In this document: positions 1 to 13,147 of the stretch, in pieces
Layout of the letters: every line of letters starts with the position of its first letter
Position numbering within the stretch: position 1 is the stretch's first letter
DNA from: Asterella californica
Lineage: Eukaryota > Streptophyta > Marchantiopsida > Marchantiales > Aytoniaceae
Reading direction: 5' to 3'
Length of the DNA: 64,000 nt
Assembly: GCA_036924285.1 (NCBI GenBank)
Contig: JAYKYS010000014.1
Location: 8,866,001 to 8,930,000, forward strand
Position numbers and translations under genes: made by a program
The notes under the pieces: model-generated
The model's database searches: none
Told to the model about the DNA's origin: nothing
The model's input: only the letters and a program-made list of their open reading frames with translations

Positions 1-2324
1 GGTATGATAATATCAGGGTAATTATGCTACAATGGGAGAATTCAAAAGACAAAAGCTAGTTCTTTCTGTAATACTTATGACTATAAAGAGGAACGAAGAT
101 ATCAGGGTACAATATAAAGATGATTCACTACATAAGTTATGGTAGTTTCGTAAACCGAGTTCTGTCCACGGTTGTTGCTTGATTAGGCATTTGTGCACAG
201 TCTTAGCACACTCACACAGAAGTAGCTTTCATTCAAACAGCGGAATAGTGCATGTACATTTACATAGAATGATTATCAGATTTGATTCTATTTCTAAAAC
301 GGACTATTTGAAAACGAAGCTGAAAGAGATTACAGAATCTGCCTGTTTAGACGTTACGTCTAGACATTATAATCAAACAATTCCTAAAGTTCCATGCTTT
401 TCAGTGTGTTCATGTTTCAGTGCTCAAAGTCTAGATTTTACTACAAAATTTGTTTACCAGACACCCAAAAACACTAAAATGTTATAATCTAGAGACAGAC
501 AAGATCTGGAGAATTAGGAGCACTTCTAGTAGGAAGTTTCCAAGCGCATAACAAAGATTGCCTGCAGGTCACGCAGAGCTTCTGGAAACTGTGCATCTGT
601 TTAAATATTAGAATGCCATTAATGTTTCTCAAGAAACAAACTTAATAAAAGCGTAGATCGTACCTGGTTCGAAGAAATCAGCGTGTGCGTAACACCACCA
701 CATGCGCTCACGAGTCATGAGAGACAAGCCTATAATGCGGACTGTAGGCATCTGAGGTCTGTCCTCCTCTCGCGCAGCACAAAGACCACGCAGCAATGGC
801 CGCAGAGACACAGAGCTCCAGTAGAATATGACTCCAGTCCTGGGGGGCTAGAGAGGCGGAATGCTCTTCAACTTGCTTGCTAGCAGCCTCCCTAGAGTCC
901 CTACGTGTCCCCGTCCGTCCTTAGGGCGCTCGCGGTCCCTGTCCCTCCTCCGCGCTCGCCCTCCTCTGCTCTTGTATGGAGTTTTCCATTTCTGTACTGT
1001 GTAGTGGACTGGGGGCAGAGCGACAAGCAAGCAAAGCTTCAGAACTCAAAGAGAGAAAGTGATTGAAAAGACCGAGCGAGTCAAGAATGAGGTGCACAAG
1101 ATGCATGTGCAGGCAGCCGATTGATCGGACTGAAGCACAATTTTCGCTCGTGCCAACGTCGAGCTCGTAACGACGAGAAGCTATTTCCGGTCATCTCTCC
1201 TAGAGGCCTGAGGTTTATACGATAATAGTAACCCCATAGTCGCTGTTGCTTTTGGCTCGTTGGTTGCTGCAGTTGAGAAAAAAGTAGGCCGATATTCGCT
1301 TTCGCTGTTGGCTCTTTGCTGCAGTCGAGGAAGCGGACTGTTGCCTCAGTGTCCTGGGAAACAACGAGGTGGGTGAGGTTGTCGAGTGACACCGAGTCAG
1401 TCCTTTTCCAAACTGGATGTACTTAGCAGTTTCGGTGAATGCAGAGTCGATGAACGGCTGATGGTTAGGAGGCTTTGATCAAGAGCCTTCTGTGTATATC
1501 ATCTGTACATTTGCGGCTCCGGTTGATGCTGGAAACAGGCACGAGGCTGAAGTTGAAGAAATAGAAGAGGATTCCAAGAAAGGTCAGCCAGGAAAGAAAG
1601 CAAAGACAGAAATGACGAGATTCGTCGTGTGTGGTCGATGTTTGTAAGAGACAGAAATGTACAGGACCTGTTTTACAGTGTGAATTTGGAGATGTATATG
1701 ATTGACTGCGGACGATGGGCGAATAGGAAGGGCGAGAGATCATAAGCGGAGCTGTCTCAGACTCAACTCGCTGCAACTCGATGTATGCATTCCCAACTCC
1801 TGCTTCCAAATCTCCCAACCCTCTCCCGTCACCAGCTTCCGCCCAAGTGTCGCTGTTGGACCAGGCAGAAACAATGTGGAGGGATTGCAGGTCTGAGTCA
1901 GGAGGTTTCACATACAGCAGAGGAAGAAAAGCAAGCTTCAGAGTCAGTATGATGCTAGAGTCCAATCCTGCATTGTACTCCCTGTAACTGAATGGCTTGT
2001 TGAGGGTCTCAGACTTTCGTCCACGGAAGCCTGTCCTGTGGCAGGTGAGATTCCGGTGTAGCAATGGTTCAAACAAGTCCCCGAACATATCCATTCTACA
2101 GCCAACCGAAAAAAGTCGAAATGTGCCAAGGATGCCCCAGTTTTCGAGCCTCATACGTTTGTGGATTTCCCACCCACAAGGACGCTGATGGACTCGACGG
2201 AATGCTGGAAGCCATCGTGAGGGGGCCCATTCTGAGATTAGCCCGTGCCTTGGGAACATTCCGCCATCTTCTAGCGTGCTCCAGGCCGCGCATCCACAGA
2301 AGCCCGGACGTGGAAGAGACAACC
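1..2324. other. Stretch without a supported gene
   Basis: Several short reading frames are open on both strands, but none has recognisable motifs. Most lack an ATG or end quickly. The longest is a minus-strand frame at 1465-2322 whose upstream end is not an ATG. I see no RNA gene and no clear repeat here. The right-hand part may be promoter and 5' UTR of the candidate gene that begins near 2325. Confidence 0.4.
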
Positions 2325-4677
2325 ATGCTCACTAGTGCTCCAGGTAGCCCCGAGGAAACGGCCGTGGAGGGAGTGGAGGCGAAAGAGGCCAAGAAGCCGG
2401 TGACTGCTGAAGGCATGCGCATGAGATTGGAGCTTCAAGCGGTCCTTCGGCACCTGGAGGTCAGGTGGCAGTTGTTCAACGAGGCTATGACGAAGTGGTG
2501 TGACCTCGAGGCCATGCTTGCTATCTGTACAGGTGCGAGTGCGATCTCATTTCTTTCTGTCATTAGCAGATGGAATATGTCTGCTGTTTTCAGAAGAGTC
2601 TTCTCATGAATCGGGGTTCACTCGCTACATTTCCACTGAGAGTTACAGAGGAGGAGAAATTCAAAGGTCTCTTCCTGAGTTTGCGGTTATGACTTTCCCT
2701 TGTCGTGCATTGCATTACCTAGAAAATTGAGCTTTCTTGGTACGTGCTTTACAATCGATCGGGAGTCCTTCTAGGCAGTCTTGTTAAGAAGTAGTACCTT
2801 TGGTTCATTTGCTTTTATCATTACGAAGACGAAGAGTCAATTCTAAAGAAAGTTTTAGGCGAATTCCAGTCTAATGTCGTCCAAGTTCCCCACGTTCCGA
2901 GAGAGGGCTGCAGAACTTGGAGTCTTGGACGACACCAAACTCATCCTCGTTGCAGCCTCCAGTAGTACTCGCGGGACTGTCGGCACGATGATGTACCGAT
3001 CCGAGACCGTCCCATTATCTCCCATGGTTCTTGCAGAAAATAGTCATCAACTCTTTCATGGAACTGACAGGCAGATTTCAAGTTTCAGCTCTGAAAGCAA
3101 TTCATTCTGAGCAAGTTGTAATAAATTACCTTTTCTGGGTAGCGCTGCTGGTCGTTGCAGCTCCTCATAGGAGTCATAGCTTTCAAGGCTAGCAATTACA
3201 GATGCTGCTGTCTGTCAGGGCTAAAAGGTCTGTCCCCCATTTTCCGTTGGTCATCACTGTACACTGTTTGTTCAGGCGGAGTGTCCCGTCGGTCGTCGTG
3301 TCATGTGGACGTGGATTTATCATCCGCGCACGTGGTCATGCTAATGACCGGCAGTTGCCGGGACCGCGGTCTACCCGCTCCTTGAGCCGGATGTTCGAGA
3401 GCTAATTCTCGATCTCCGCCGCACATGAATTATCCGAGAGACATCTTCGTTTGTGTTTGATCGGTCGGTGTATAGCGGATCTCGCGCTCGGGCCGCGCAC
3501 CACCTTCTTCTTCGGTGGCGGAGCCCATTCCGGGGATTTTCGGTCCGCTGTTTTCGCTGTTTCGTGTTTCGGCTGTTGGCTGTCCTGAACGCGTGGGTCG
3601 AATCCTTGTGACGAGAACCTTGAATTCTTGACGGAGCTGGCTGAGGCTACTCCAAGAGTTAGAAAACGTTTTCTCTCAGAGCACATAATCAAACGCGCAT
3701 TTTGTGCTGAATTCACGGAACCGTTCCTCTCCACGTAGAATAGGATGTGTCTCGTCTTTTTAAATGAGGATGATTTTTGGCTGGGTTTGAGTAAGACGCT
3801 CACGCTCAAGCTCAAGCTTGTGCCTTGTAATCATCAGTGCGATCTTCAAGTACTCGAGTACTGAGATGGCAACGTGTAGAGAAACGCTTGAATGGAGTCA
3901 GGTATGGTTCTTGGACCTCTACTCTGTGATCATCTCTCGCTTAGTCGAAGACAGATCGAACTTCCCTCGTTCAATCTTCGTCGAAGGAAGAAGACTGAAA
4001 AGACTGGGAGAAGACTCAAGCCGCAAATCCTCGTCCTATTATGAATTTCCGCGTCCCGATACAGAACGTATTACTGGGTCTGTTGTCCTCAAGTTTTCGC
4101 TAGAGGAACTGAGGGCGAAAGTTTAACTATTTGTTGACCTAGTTAAGGACCCAGTCGGAAACACCCCGAGTTGAGTTGAGTTGAGTTGAACGCAGAGTGC
4201 ACCGTTTTTAAGCAATTTTCCTTACTCAGTTTGTCGTTTTGATATGGATTCGCTTGAAAGTAACACTCTGCTTGGAGCTGGCACTTGTTTTACCAAGAAC
4301 TGGTCGTCCTTTGCCGAATAATTACAGTATTTTTATTCACAGATAACGTTACATGGAGCGGAGGCAGCGGAATTGTCATCAGTGGGAAGAACTCACCTCT
4401 CCTCTCGCAGGACTTGCGGTCTCTTTTGGAACGCAAGTTATCTTTGAATGTGGTCATCGACAGGATAACCCGATTGTCCCCTATGATTTGTCCTGATTTG
4501 AGCGTGGACAAAGATGGCAACTACGTCAGTCTTCAGGGTACGGACCTGAGAAACGCTGCTGATTCCTTGGACGTTCTGTTAGACATAACAGATATCTACA
4601 AGGAAGATCAGTGGACCACAGACGTTGGGCGCTACATGGTGCTCGAGAAAGATCGCTACACACTTCGAGATACCAGG
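2325..4677 (+). CDS. Unrecognised multi-exon candidate gene
   Basis: I do not recognise this protein. Several plus-strand blocks look coding. From the ATG at 2325 about 69 codons run to a donor GTGCGA at 2533; they are Glu/Lys/Leu-rich and helical, with HLEVRWQLFNEAMTKWCDLE. A second block starts at 2874 (KFPTFRERAAELGVLDDTK). A third follows an acceptor at 3944 (YYEFPRPDTERITGSVVLKF). A fourth, 4343-4677, starts after CACAG, runs about 111 codons and ends at a good donor AGG|GTAAGT. The blocks share strand and order, which suggests one gene, but I could not join all of them in a consistent phase. Exon limits and even single-gene status are open, and the 3' end is not located. Homology search of the fourth block would be the best entry point. 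Confidence 0.33.
4168..4189. repeat. GAGTT pentanucleotide microsatellite
   Basis: Four perfect GAGTT units plus a partial one, in a probable intron of the candidate gene between its third and fourth coding-like blocks. Confidence 0.9.
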
Positions 4678-4749
4678 GTAAGTCAGCCGGTCTCTTCCAT
4701 CTTAAACGAGGCTAGTCTTGCTGTCTGATTTTCCGGTGTTGATCTAAAG

Positions 4750-7700
4750 TTGCGTTGTGATCGGAAGGAGGCGAACCTATTTCAGATGTTGTTTGACACT
4801 GCGTTCTCCAGAACGATCTCTGATCATGTGTTGATTGATTGGAGTCCAGTGTCTCATGCAACCGTTTGTCCTGGGCTTGAGCAGGGAAACCTCGTAGAGG
4901 AAGGTACACGGACTGTGTTGTGGAAGCAACATAACTCAACTTGGTACATTCGAGCGTGTATGATTTGTCCATCCGGCGAAAACACATCAACTATTAACCT
5001 GTAAACTACGGCAGAATTTATTCGTTAATCGCGCCACGAGGAATAACCCCCCAGTAACTCGTAAACTTCGCATTCGGCATTCCATTGATCAGTTGTAAAG
5101 ATCCAGATAGGTTCAGGTCTCGGTGCAAAAGCTCTCTGACCGGTTTGCTTGTTTCCTTCAACTCAACAGTAGAGTCTGTTCCGTGTTTTCAGTTTTGGCT
5201 GCCTCTGTGTAAATACCCAGTCAGTCTCCTTTGAGGTGAGTACCGGAAGATCCTATATTCATACTATCTACGGAGGATGTCTCTTATTTCACCATAAGTT
5301 GTGGCAGGCGTGGGCACCACATCACTCTAGTTTCCGAATACTTTCTGTGTTGTCTTCACGTCAGCACAGCAATTACGTCTGGAAATTTTCAGAATCCACT
5401 CAGTTAAAATTATGTAAACTCAGAAGTACAAAAGTAATTGATTAACCAGCTTGGCCTCTAAGCTACGCCCGCTGAGCGTAGCTTTTTCCACGTTTGGTAC
5501 GCTCTCTCTCCGTACGCGCACCCAATATATTGGTATTTCAACTTTGAATATTTGCGTCCTGATCGGAATTTCGGCGTGCAATATCTCTCGTTCTCGTTTG
5601 TAGCCACCTTGCTGCTCTGACTATCTATTCAGGAATGGGGGAACTGTCAGCTGTTGTCCTTCGGTGTAAGGTTGTACGTTACACGCCTAGTTTAGTAAAA
5701 GATGTGAACGAAACCTCGAAGTAAATTACAAGGGAGTAGTCGATGACAAGCCTAATTCTGTCACCTCCCGCGTGATGTTCTCCTGAACTTTTAATCGGAG
5801 CCATATTCAGTGAGCCACAATCAGTGCATATTAACAAACACTCATTAGTGCAACTTCGAACTCACGACAAGTTTTCCACAAGGCGTATTTGCTATGCACG
5901 CTACAAACTGTGTCCGACGAGTTTTCTAAAACTTTCACTCTTTTCCGAGGCTCACACATTCAAACAGATTGATGAGCCTTTCAAGTATACTCTAAACTTC
6001 GCAGTTGGAAAATGTACTATGTTGAATATTTTTTGCAACATGAACTTTTGCATCAAGAGAACGAGAGAGAAAAAAACTAACATGGAAAGAGAAGCAAAAG
6101 CTAGTAGCGCAATTGAATCGAAACAGTGTAGTGGTCTTCTAATCAATATTAGATTAATGGCAGTTTATGAATTGTTAGTTGTAATTTTATAAGTGAAAAA
6201 CAAAAATATAAAAAGTCTATTCAAGCAATTATGGGAAAAATGAAAAAACATAGTAAGCCTGAACCAAAACTCGCGACCAATTGACGTAATGAAAGTTAAC
6301 TAGCGCCAAAGTTAACACAACCTTAGAACAACATTTGCTAAGAAGATATATTAAAATTGACAATACAATAAGGTACAACACAACTTAACTAAAAATATAT
6401 AAATAAATGATTATACCTCCCAATGAGGTGTTTGGTTGATTAACAACAATTTAGCTATTTCATTCTTCTAATGATTATGTCCTTAATGAACATCACATTT
6501 GTTTGTACTAAATATACTGACATAAGCAAAGATATTTTCTTATCTACTCAAAGAACTATCGCTTAGACTAACGTTTGAATCTCCAATGTTAGTATCTGTT
6601 TTATCTTCTTATATCTAACGTAGACAGGATTAAACTAGTATGATCGAGAACAAGTGGAACTTTCTGGATAATAAGCCAGTTATCTATAATTGCATCAAAG
6701 AAACAACATGATCAACATGCTTGCATATCTCCCCTAAGAGTCAGAAGTTCTAGAAGACCCAATACCTATTCTGCATATCTCTTCTCACAAGGCTAGCTCA
6801 ATAAGGCATCACAAAGAAAATGGAACAAGAAGCATGGAGGGATAACTCTGGACAAAGCTGGCCCATATCTGGACCTGGAGGCAAAGAACACAATAAGCCC
6901 ATTACTTGTAAATTATCCCCCTAGAAGTTATATTTGCACTGACTAGATTGAGATTGCAACTTAAAACTTTGGCAAGATTAGAAACCCACTGAACCTATAT
7001 ACTACACAGTGAGTGATCACAGAAATAACCGTTTGGCATTTTAGAAAACTTTTGCTTGTGTAAGATGACATCCACGTCTACTGGAATAGATAGGAGCATA
7101 TATATATATATAGCACTATATTTGATTCAGACCTGCTTGGAGACCACTCTGCAACATCAAGCAGCACTCTCTTCAGCAACACTTTCTCAACCATGAAGCT
7201 ATTCCTTCTTAATATTATGTTAAGATGACGAGTCCCACATATCCCAAGTTATATCTTCTCGCTAGAGAAGTTACTCCAAAAAATCCCGCGAAACGCTGTG
7301 CCAGCCGAACGAAGTTGTTCTTGCAATGATAATCCAACCATCATGACATGACAGACAATCACAGGACATGAAAAAGTGGAAAGCTAACAACGTTTACCTC
7401 TGACTCAACTGGGGAGGAGATCCATGCATAACAGTGCGATGCAAGAATTATCCTCACACTTCAGGTAACCCAGAGAAGTACATATATATATTCATACGTC
7501 GAGAATCGCAGATATTCTCTAGGAGCACTCTCTAATATAGAGATAACACGCAATTAGCCCGGCCAAGTACATAGTAAGTAGCGATTATGGGCCAACTGTG
7601 CGCTAACTTGCCAAAAGGAGTTAGCCAATTGTCTGTAACCGGAGGGTGTGCCATTTCTAGACAAGTACATAGTAGATAGTGTGAATGTACACCAACTTTA

Positions 7701-8190
7701 AGCCTCCATTCACGAATGTTTCTAACTAGGGGACCAGCTTACGGGGAATATGTAGGAAAGAGCACGTTTGTACGAACTCTTTCCCTTGGTATGTGACTGC
7801 AGTATAGATGACATGTAGAATATGGAACGCAGACAGATTTACGCCAATGATGTTTCTGATCTAATACAGAAGAGAAGTCGAAGTCTAACAGTGGAAAGGA
7901 GCCAGCCTTCGGTACCAATGAAGCTTCCGGAATCAATGTACAACTAACGCGAATAAAGCAAAAGGTTCTTTAAAGTTTTAACATCAGTTGCATAAGACAT
8001 AGTGTTGATTCATGCCTAATAAGATAAGAATGTGCAGTGAACAGGAAGCAAACATCTAAGCTTAAGATGGAAACGGAAAGTGAGAAGAGGGTGCCCTTAG
8101 CAATCAGTACACCGGGTGACCAAGAAGCACGATGCACAAATCAGGAAACATTCGATGAGTCTTTTGATTTACGCTGTGTAACTAACCTTT
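4750..8190. other. Stretch without a supported gene, partly AT-rich
   Basis: The first part may be the 3' end of the upstream candidate gene. From about 5.9 to 7.6 kb the DNA is AT-rich with frequent stops in all frames and a short TA run near 7100. The small frames seen have no ATG in good context and no motif. I see nothing functional here. Confidence 0.4.
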
Positions 8191-8194
8191 CTGA

Positions 8195-8960
8195 CCCGCG
8201 AATTGCTGAACGGTCCAGTCCTATGCGGCCGTGTAAATAAACGAGACTAGGCTTCTGTTGGTTTGCAAGCGTCCAGAACTGTACAGCATGAACGATGCCC
8301 TCTAGTTCATTCGATAACTCTTTTACCCTGTAGTAAAACAACAAGGCATATCGCTAACTGAAAGGCTTTTGAGGGATCTACACAGGGCTCCAAAAACTGG
8401 AACCAACAAAAGTTCAACAGGTGATGTGAAGCGGAGGCGAATATCTGGCTGGTTCTTGTTATGAATGTGTGGCTCCGAGTATCAGATGGTCCAAAAGTAG
8501 TGGCTCGGACTACTCCTCGCTGGTCATCCGTACACATCACCAACCCATGCACCCATAATCCCTTGCAAACACAAGACAACTACTATCTACTACTCCTACT
8601 CCAGTACTGGTACTACTTGCTACTTGCTACTTGCTAACCTAACCCACTATATCTTTTAGTTGTACCACTGCAGCCTTTCATCACTACATGTACTACGTAC
8701 ATGCAATGCGCAGTTCTATGGGGACAGAAAGTAACTGCAATGACTTGTTGGATGCGAACATTATATTAAAATTCCGTTGAATACGTCGTACATGTCAAAA
8801 GGCTATAAAATGTGTGCACGGCTCTTGAGATACAACAGAACAGCAAGCTGATTCATCTTATGCAACGTCAAGAAGACAGACAGACTTTTCATCTTTATGT
8901 CATTTCTCATATAATCAGGTCAGACAGTCAGTCCTCCTCAGCCAAACATCTACTTTACAT
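8195..8960. repeat. Dispersed repeat, copy 1
   Basis: This segment matches 61955-63250 in the same orientation, with many substitutions and indels. Shared landmarks in order are a GCAAGCGTCCA block, GGGATCTA near an AAAACTGGAAC block, GATGGTCCAAAAG, a TCATCC-ACACATCAC block, and near the right end CTCTTGAGATACAACAG followed by TATGCAACGTCAAGAAGAC. Neither copy keeps a common reading frame, so it looks like an old non-coding or dead mobile element. I found no terminal repeats and no target duplication. Confidence 0.65.
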
Positions 8961-9087
8961 GAAAGAGAGCCTCCATTCACAAAAGAAAACAATTATGTGA
9001 TCCGTTTATCATAAAACCCTACACATGCACTCGTGAAGTTGATTACTATGAACTGAATACCGAAATCTGAAAGTTCAGCTGGCTTTC

Positions 9088-10300
9088 TCACCCACCCATG
9101 AAGGGCAAAAAGCTTCGCTTTGCAGGTGCCTCTTCGATCAGCACGGCTTTCATGCTGTCTTGCTCTACAAGCCTCCAAGCTGCTTGCTCTAACGCCAACC
9201 CAGCCAATGTAGGAGGCTTCTTAAGTACGAGTGGATAGCCCCGGTTGGTGCTCTTGATAACCTCGGAATCTTCAGGTATAACACCGAGCAGGGGAAGCCC
9301 CAACATCTCCTGCACATCGAGAACGGACATCATGTCCTCTCCCTTTATCATATCACTCCGGACCCTATTCACCACCATCTTGATATCCTTAATCCCATCA
9401 CATTCTAATAAACCGGTAACGCGGTCAGCATCTCGGAGACTTGTAATATCTGGTGTCGTTACTAGCACGGCCTCATTGGCTGGAGTGATCGCAGTGATAA
9501 ACCCCGCGTCGATTCCAGCGGGACAGTCAATCAGGATAAAATCGGGCGAGCCCTCGGGTCTCTTTTTGAGCGCATCCACTAGCCAGGTAAGAGCTTTCCC
9601 TCCGAAACCTAAGGGCATCTTATATCGTGGTTTGTTAATGCACAGAAGTTCGAAATTCGTCCATCTCTTGTCTCTGATCAACGCCTGATCAAGACGACAT
9701 TCTCCGTTTAACACTTCCATAGCTGTATAATTTACCCTATTCTCCAACCCAAGAAGCAAGTCAAGGTTCCTCAAGCCCACATCTGCATCTATAGCGACAA
9801 CCTTGAAATTTAACCGAGCCAGGCACATTCCCAAGTTGGCCGTCGTGGTTGTCTTCCCCACGCCTCCCTTCCCCGAGGTGATCACAACGACACGCGGAGG
9901 AGTTCCCGAATAGACCGGCCTGCGATTCCATTGCAGGATGGCTTGAGGAGAGAATCTGCTGCTACTCCTACTATACTCCTCCTTCGTACTCGTTCTCTCA
10001 TGCCCGAGCCTCCTCAACCATTGCCCTCTCCTCTCCTTCACTTCGAAGCTTCGAAATCTTTGCAGCTGCTTACTCCTTCCATATCCTGTTCTCGGAAATA
10101 ATGCTTCACCAACTTCCCCACACAATCTGCCCTGTTCCAACTGCACAGCCAACCCAGAAGTCGTCGTTCCTGCGGAGAAATCCCTTTGCCACCTCGCCTC
10201 TTTAGTCCATCCGCTGCTCCCTCCTGTGACCACACTGCAGGATTGACAGCCCTGAGACAAACGACTGCTTCCAGCGCTGCTCACGGTTCGAGCAGGAGCC
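9088..10300 (-). CDS. minD: Plastid septum-site-determining protein MinD
   Basis: This is a ParA/MinD-family P-loop ATPase that helps place the plastid division ring together with MinE. Residues are numbered from the open frame that begins at 10332. They show the deviant Walker A KGGVGKT (155-161), the IDADVGLRNLDLLLGLENRVNY stretch (switch I, from 181), FILIDCPAG (Walker B-like, 265-273), VVNRVRSDM, and a C-terminal KRSFLPFMGG tail like the amphipathic membrane anchor of MinD proteins. The core is close to land-plant MinD1 and starts near residue 130. The N-terminal part is Ser/Arg-rich, as in a plastid transit peptide. There is no in-frame ATG upstream of the core: the frame is open back to a TAG at 10393-10395. 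A strong acceptor (pyrimidine tract plus CTGCAG) ends at 10301, so I place the exon start at 10300 and infer a short upstream exon that I could not identify. Downstream of that acceptor the gene is a single exon. Confidence 0.93.
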
Positions 10301-10332
10301 CTGCAGGGGTAAGTAGGGGATAAGAATTCCAC

Positions 10333-12580
10333 CTTGCCAGTCGGACTATCGGGTCTACTCCAACGCAGGTTTTTATGCTTCGAACCAGAATTCTAAGCTT
10401 TATACATAAGAAGCTGAGAGTGGTGTTGCTCGAAGTTTGAGCTTATAAAGAGTTCAAGCTCCTATTTCTCAGGACATTGTGAAGGTATAATTCCCACAGG
10501 GCACATGATACAGCAGCGAAACTCGATATGGACAAAAGAATCATTTTCTGCCTCTCAACGATACAAGTACCCTAAAACAGACTACATCCAAAATTCAAAC
10601 CTGGATCCAACCTGAGACACATTTGTCTGAAACAGCCACAGCGTTCCAGAATTCTACACAAGAAGTGCGCACAAGGACCTCCATTGCCATTTCAACCAAA
10701 CAAGCGCATCCTTCGGATCTTGGATGAACAAAAACCGAACTCACAATTTTACTTACCTCTTATCCTTGAGGACCGTAAATGCATTGCTAACCGAAGAGGA
10801 CAACCCTTGCCGTTGATAAGCGGGGCACGTCCTCTCCATCCCGATAATAACAGCAGCTCGGCACGTCCTCTGGAGAAAGAAAATCGCTTTTCTTCGAGCG
10901 CCTTGCGCAGTCGTTCCGTTTTTCAATCTACTGTGGAGCTCACGGAATCCATTAGTTTCCGGTCAATTTGTCTAGGACTCGAGGCGCCTGCGTGTGTTCG
11001 AAGCGCATGGCACTTCCTTCGTCTACTCGGCGAAAGTGAGCAACGTCTATTTCCGTCAGGGAAATACCGCATCCTCTAAGTTCGTCAAGACTCTAAGAAG
11101 CTGATCCTCCTCGATCATCTATCTTTGTCGATTATCTTCCATATGTCGACCCTGCGAGCCTGATGTAGCCTTTCCCGGGGAGCCTCCCTTCCCGGAGAAT
11201 CCCAGATCTGAGCGCCGGGCGACCAGATTCGACCAGACCAAAACATTCAGATTCTCGATCCAAACCTCCATCCAGTTTGCTAGCCTCGGCCAAAATTCCT
11301 GTCCGCCAGGGTTGGCCGAGATGCCTAGATGGCCAATGAGCAATTTTCCTCTCGACCCTAAACTTAAGCGAGCCCCCCTTCATCAGGAGTTAAACACTAA
11401 ACGAACCATTTAACTCACTTTCACTCGGAAATAAATGATCAAATGAAAGATATTATTGAAATGATTACATGAAATATTATTCTTAAAGATTAAAATGAAA
11501 AATGAAAAGGAATTTAGATATCCACATGTCTTATTGCTTTATGGTATCCATCAAGAAGGTTCTAGAGAATTTAACACTTTTATGCATCTCCTTATTTATA
11601 TTTCTTTGCATACGTTGTTCACAGTAATCGTAAGAAAATTGATCCGATATTTACAGTCTCGATATGAACTTGAAAAGTTGCTAAAGTTGTACACTTCTTC
11701 TGATTAATAATCCGTATACAGTTGGTATAAAAATACAAGCTGGGTAGGATTATTTTTGTGGTTGTGATTCAAATTGCGCAAAATAACAAACCCTTCCGAA
11801 TGCATCTAATATCACTTGCAGTCTGGTGAAGTCAGAAAAAAAATCTCTAAATTTGGTTGATTTCATCGGCTGAAGATTAAATATTTTGAGATTAAATTTA
11901 TTGGTCCCGCCTGAGAGTGAGGAAAGAAGGAAATGGTTCTCTATAACCTTTTATAGAGAAACTAGAAGTTCAAATAAATGTTGGTCATAGGAAGTTTTAA
12001 TAAATCAGATTTAATTTACTCATGTGAAAAATACAACTCAATACAGGAGAGAAGACTTCATCTGGAAACAGTTTCACGTTAGACTTTGAAAACAAACATA
12101 ACTGAGAAAACTGTATTTAATTTCCTGGTGATTGTACTTGACAGTAAGCTATGTAACCGCTATCGCTCTGCAGTTGTTATGACAGGAGAATCACTTCCTT
12201 CCATTGTTTCTAGGGAGTTGTTGGGGAAAGTTAAAAAGTTGATAAGGATGGGTGAGTCAGGTGTGTGAAATAAATAAGAGGAGGGCCGGCAGGGACTCAT
12301 CTGCACCAAGGAGTTTGTTCACTGCCTTCTTTACTTCGACCTAGTAGTTTATTGTTCTAGTTTCGTTCCATGTTGAGAAAAGGAAGTTCAGCCGGTTGCA
12401 GTTGAACTCATTTGCACCAAGGGGAGTTCGCACCCTCAACCCTTCTTTTCCAAGTTTAGAGAGCAAGTTCGCATCCTTTTGACAAGGTGAGCAAACTTCT
12501 GCTCTGCTGACTACCTGGTAGGATGCACACTCTCTCTTTCTTTCCTAGTTAGTTCGAAGTTCTGCAGTTGATTCTGTCTT
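10333..12580. other. MinD upstream region and gap
   Basis: The missing first exon and promoter of minD should lie in the left part, on the minus strand. A minus-strand ATG near 11074 opens a Ser/Arg-rich frame of about 43 codons before GTGAGC that resembles a transit peptide, but its phase does not match the acceptor at 10301. Minus-strand frames at 11119-11383 are also possible but unsupported. From 11.4 to 12.3 kb the DNA is AT-rich without a gene. Confidence 0.35.
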
Positions 12581-12589
12581 TTCTTGAGG

Positions 12590-12950
12590 TTCTTTGCATC
12601 GTGGAACTACAACAAAGGTTTTACACTTGATTCTTTTTAGGGTTCGTTGTGAATCGCAGAATTACAACAAAGGTTTTACACTTGATTTTTTTTAGGGTTT
12701 GTGTGAATCGCAGAACTAGAACAAATGTTTTACACTTGATTCATTTTTTGGGTTAGTTGTGAACCGCAGAATTACAACAAAGGTTGATTCTTTTTTAGTG
12801 TGCTTTGTGAATCGCAGAACTAGAACAAATGTTTTACACTTGATTCTTTTTTAGGGTTCTAAAGGTTTTACACTTTTGATTACTTTTGTAGGGTCATTTG
12901 TGAATAGCAGAACTATAACAAAGGTTCTACACTTCTCTTTCTTTGTTAGG
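12590..12950 (+). repeat. Tandem array of about 55-bp units
   Basis: About seven imperfect units follow one another, each built from GTGAATCGCAGAA, ACAACAAAGGTTTTACACTT and GATTCTTTTTTAGGG blocks. One unit lacks the middle block and another lacks the first. Most units end in a T-run followed by AG, which resembles a plant 3' splice site. The array lies just upstream of the small ORF at 13148. Confidence 0.85.
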
Positions 12951-13147
12951 ATTCTGCGATTCATTAGTCCGACTATTTCTGTCGCTTCTACTTGTTAGGT
13001 AAAAGAAGCCAGTATTTGATACATTCTATCGCCCAGTTCTTTTGACTGTGTAATTCTAGGGGATTAAATATTCACAGGTTATGGGTCACGTGTATGTGTG
13101 CAGATATCGGACCGTGCAGCTACAGAGTTTGACTTTGTCTTGCGAAG

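Noticed and set aside
1465..2322. Minus-strand open frame of 285 codons, the longest unexplained one in the left part
   Set aside because: It does not begin with ATG, has no motif apart from one hydrophobic patch, and abuts the better-looking plus-strand block at 2325. Chance is the simplest explanation.
9245..9688. Plus-strand frame of 147 codons opposite minD
   Set aside because: It is the antisense shadow of the conserved MinD core.
10684..11079. Plus-strand frame of 131 codons next to minD
   Set aside because: It has no recognised motif, and it lies opposite the expected minD leader and first exon.
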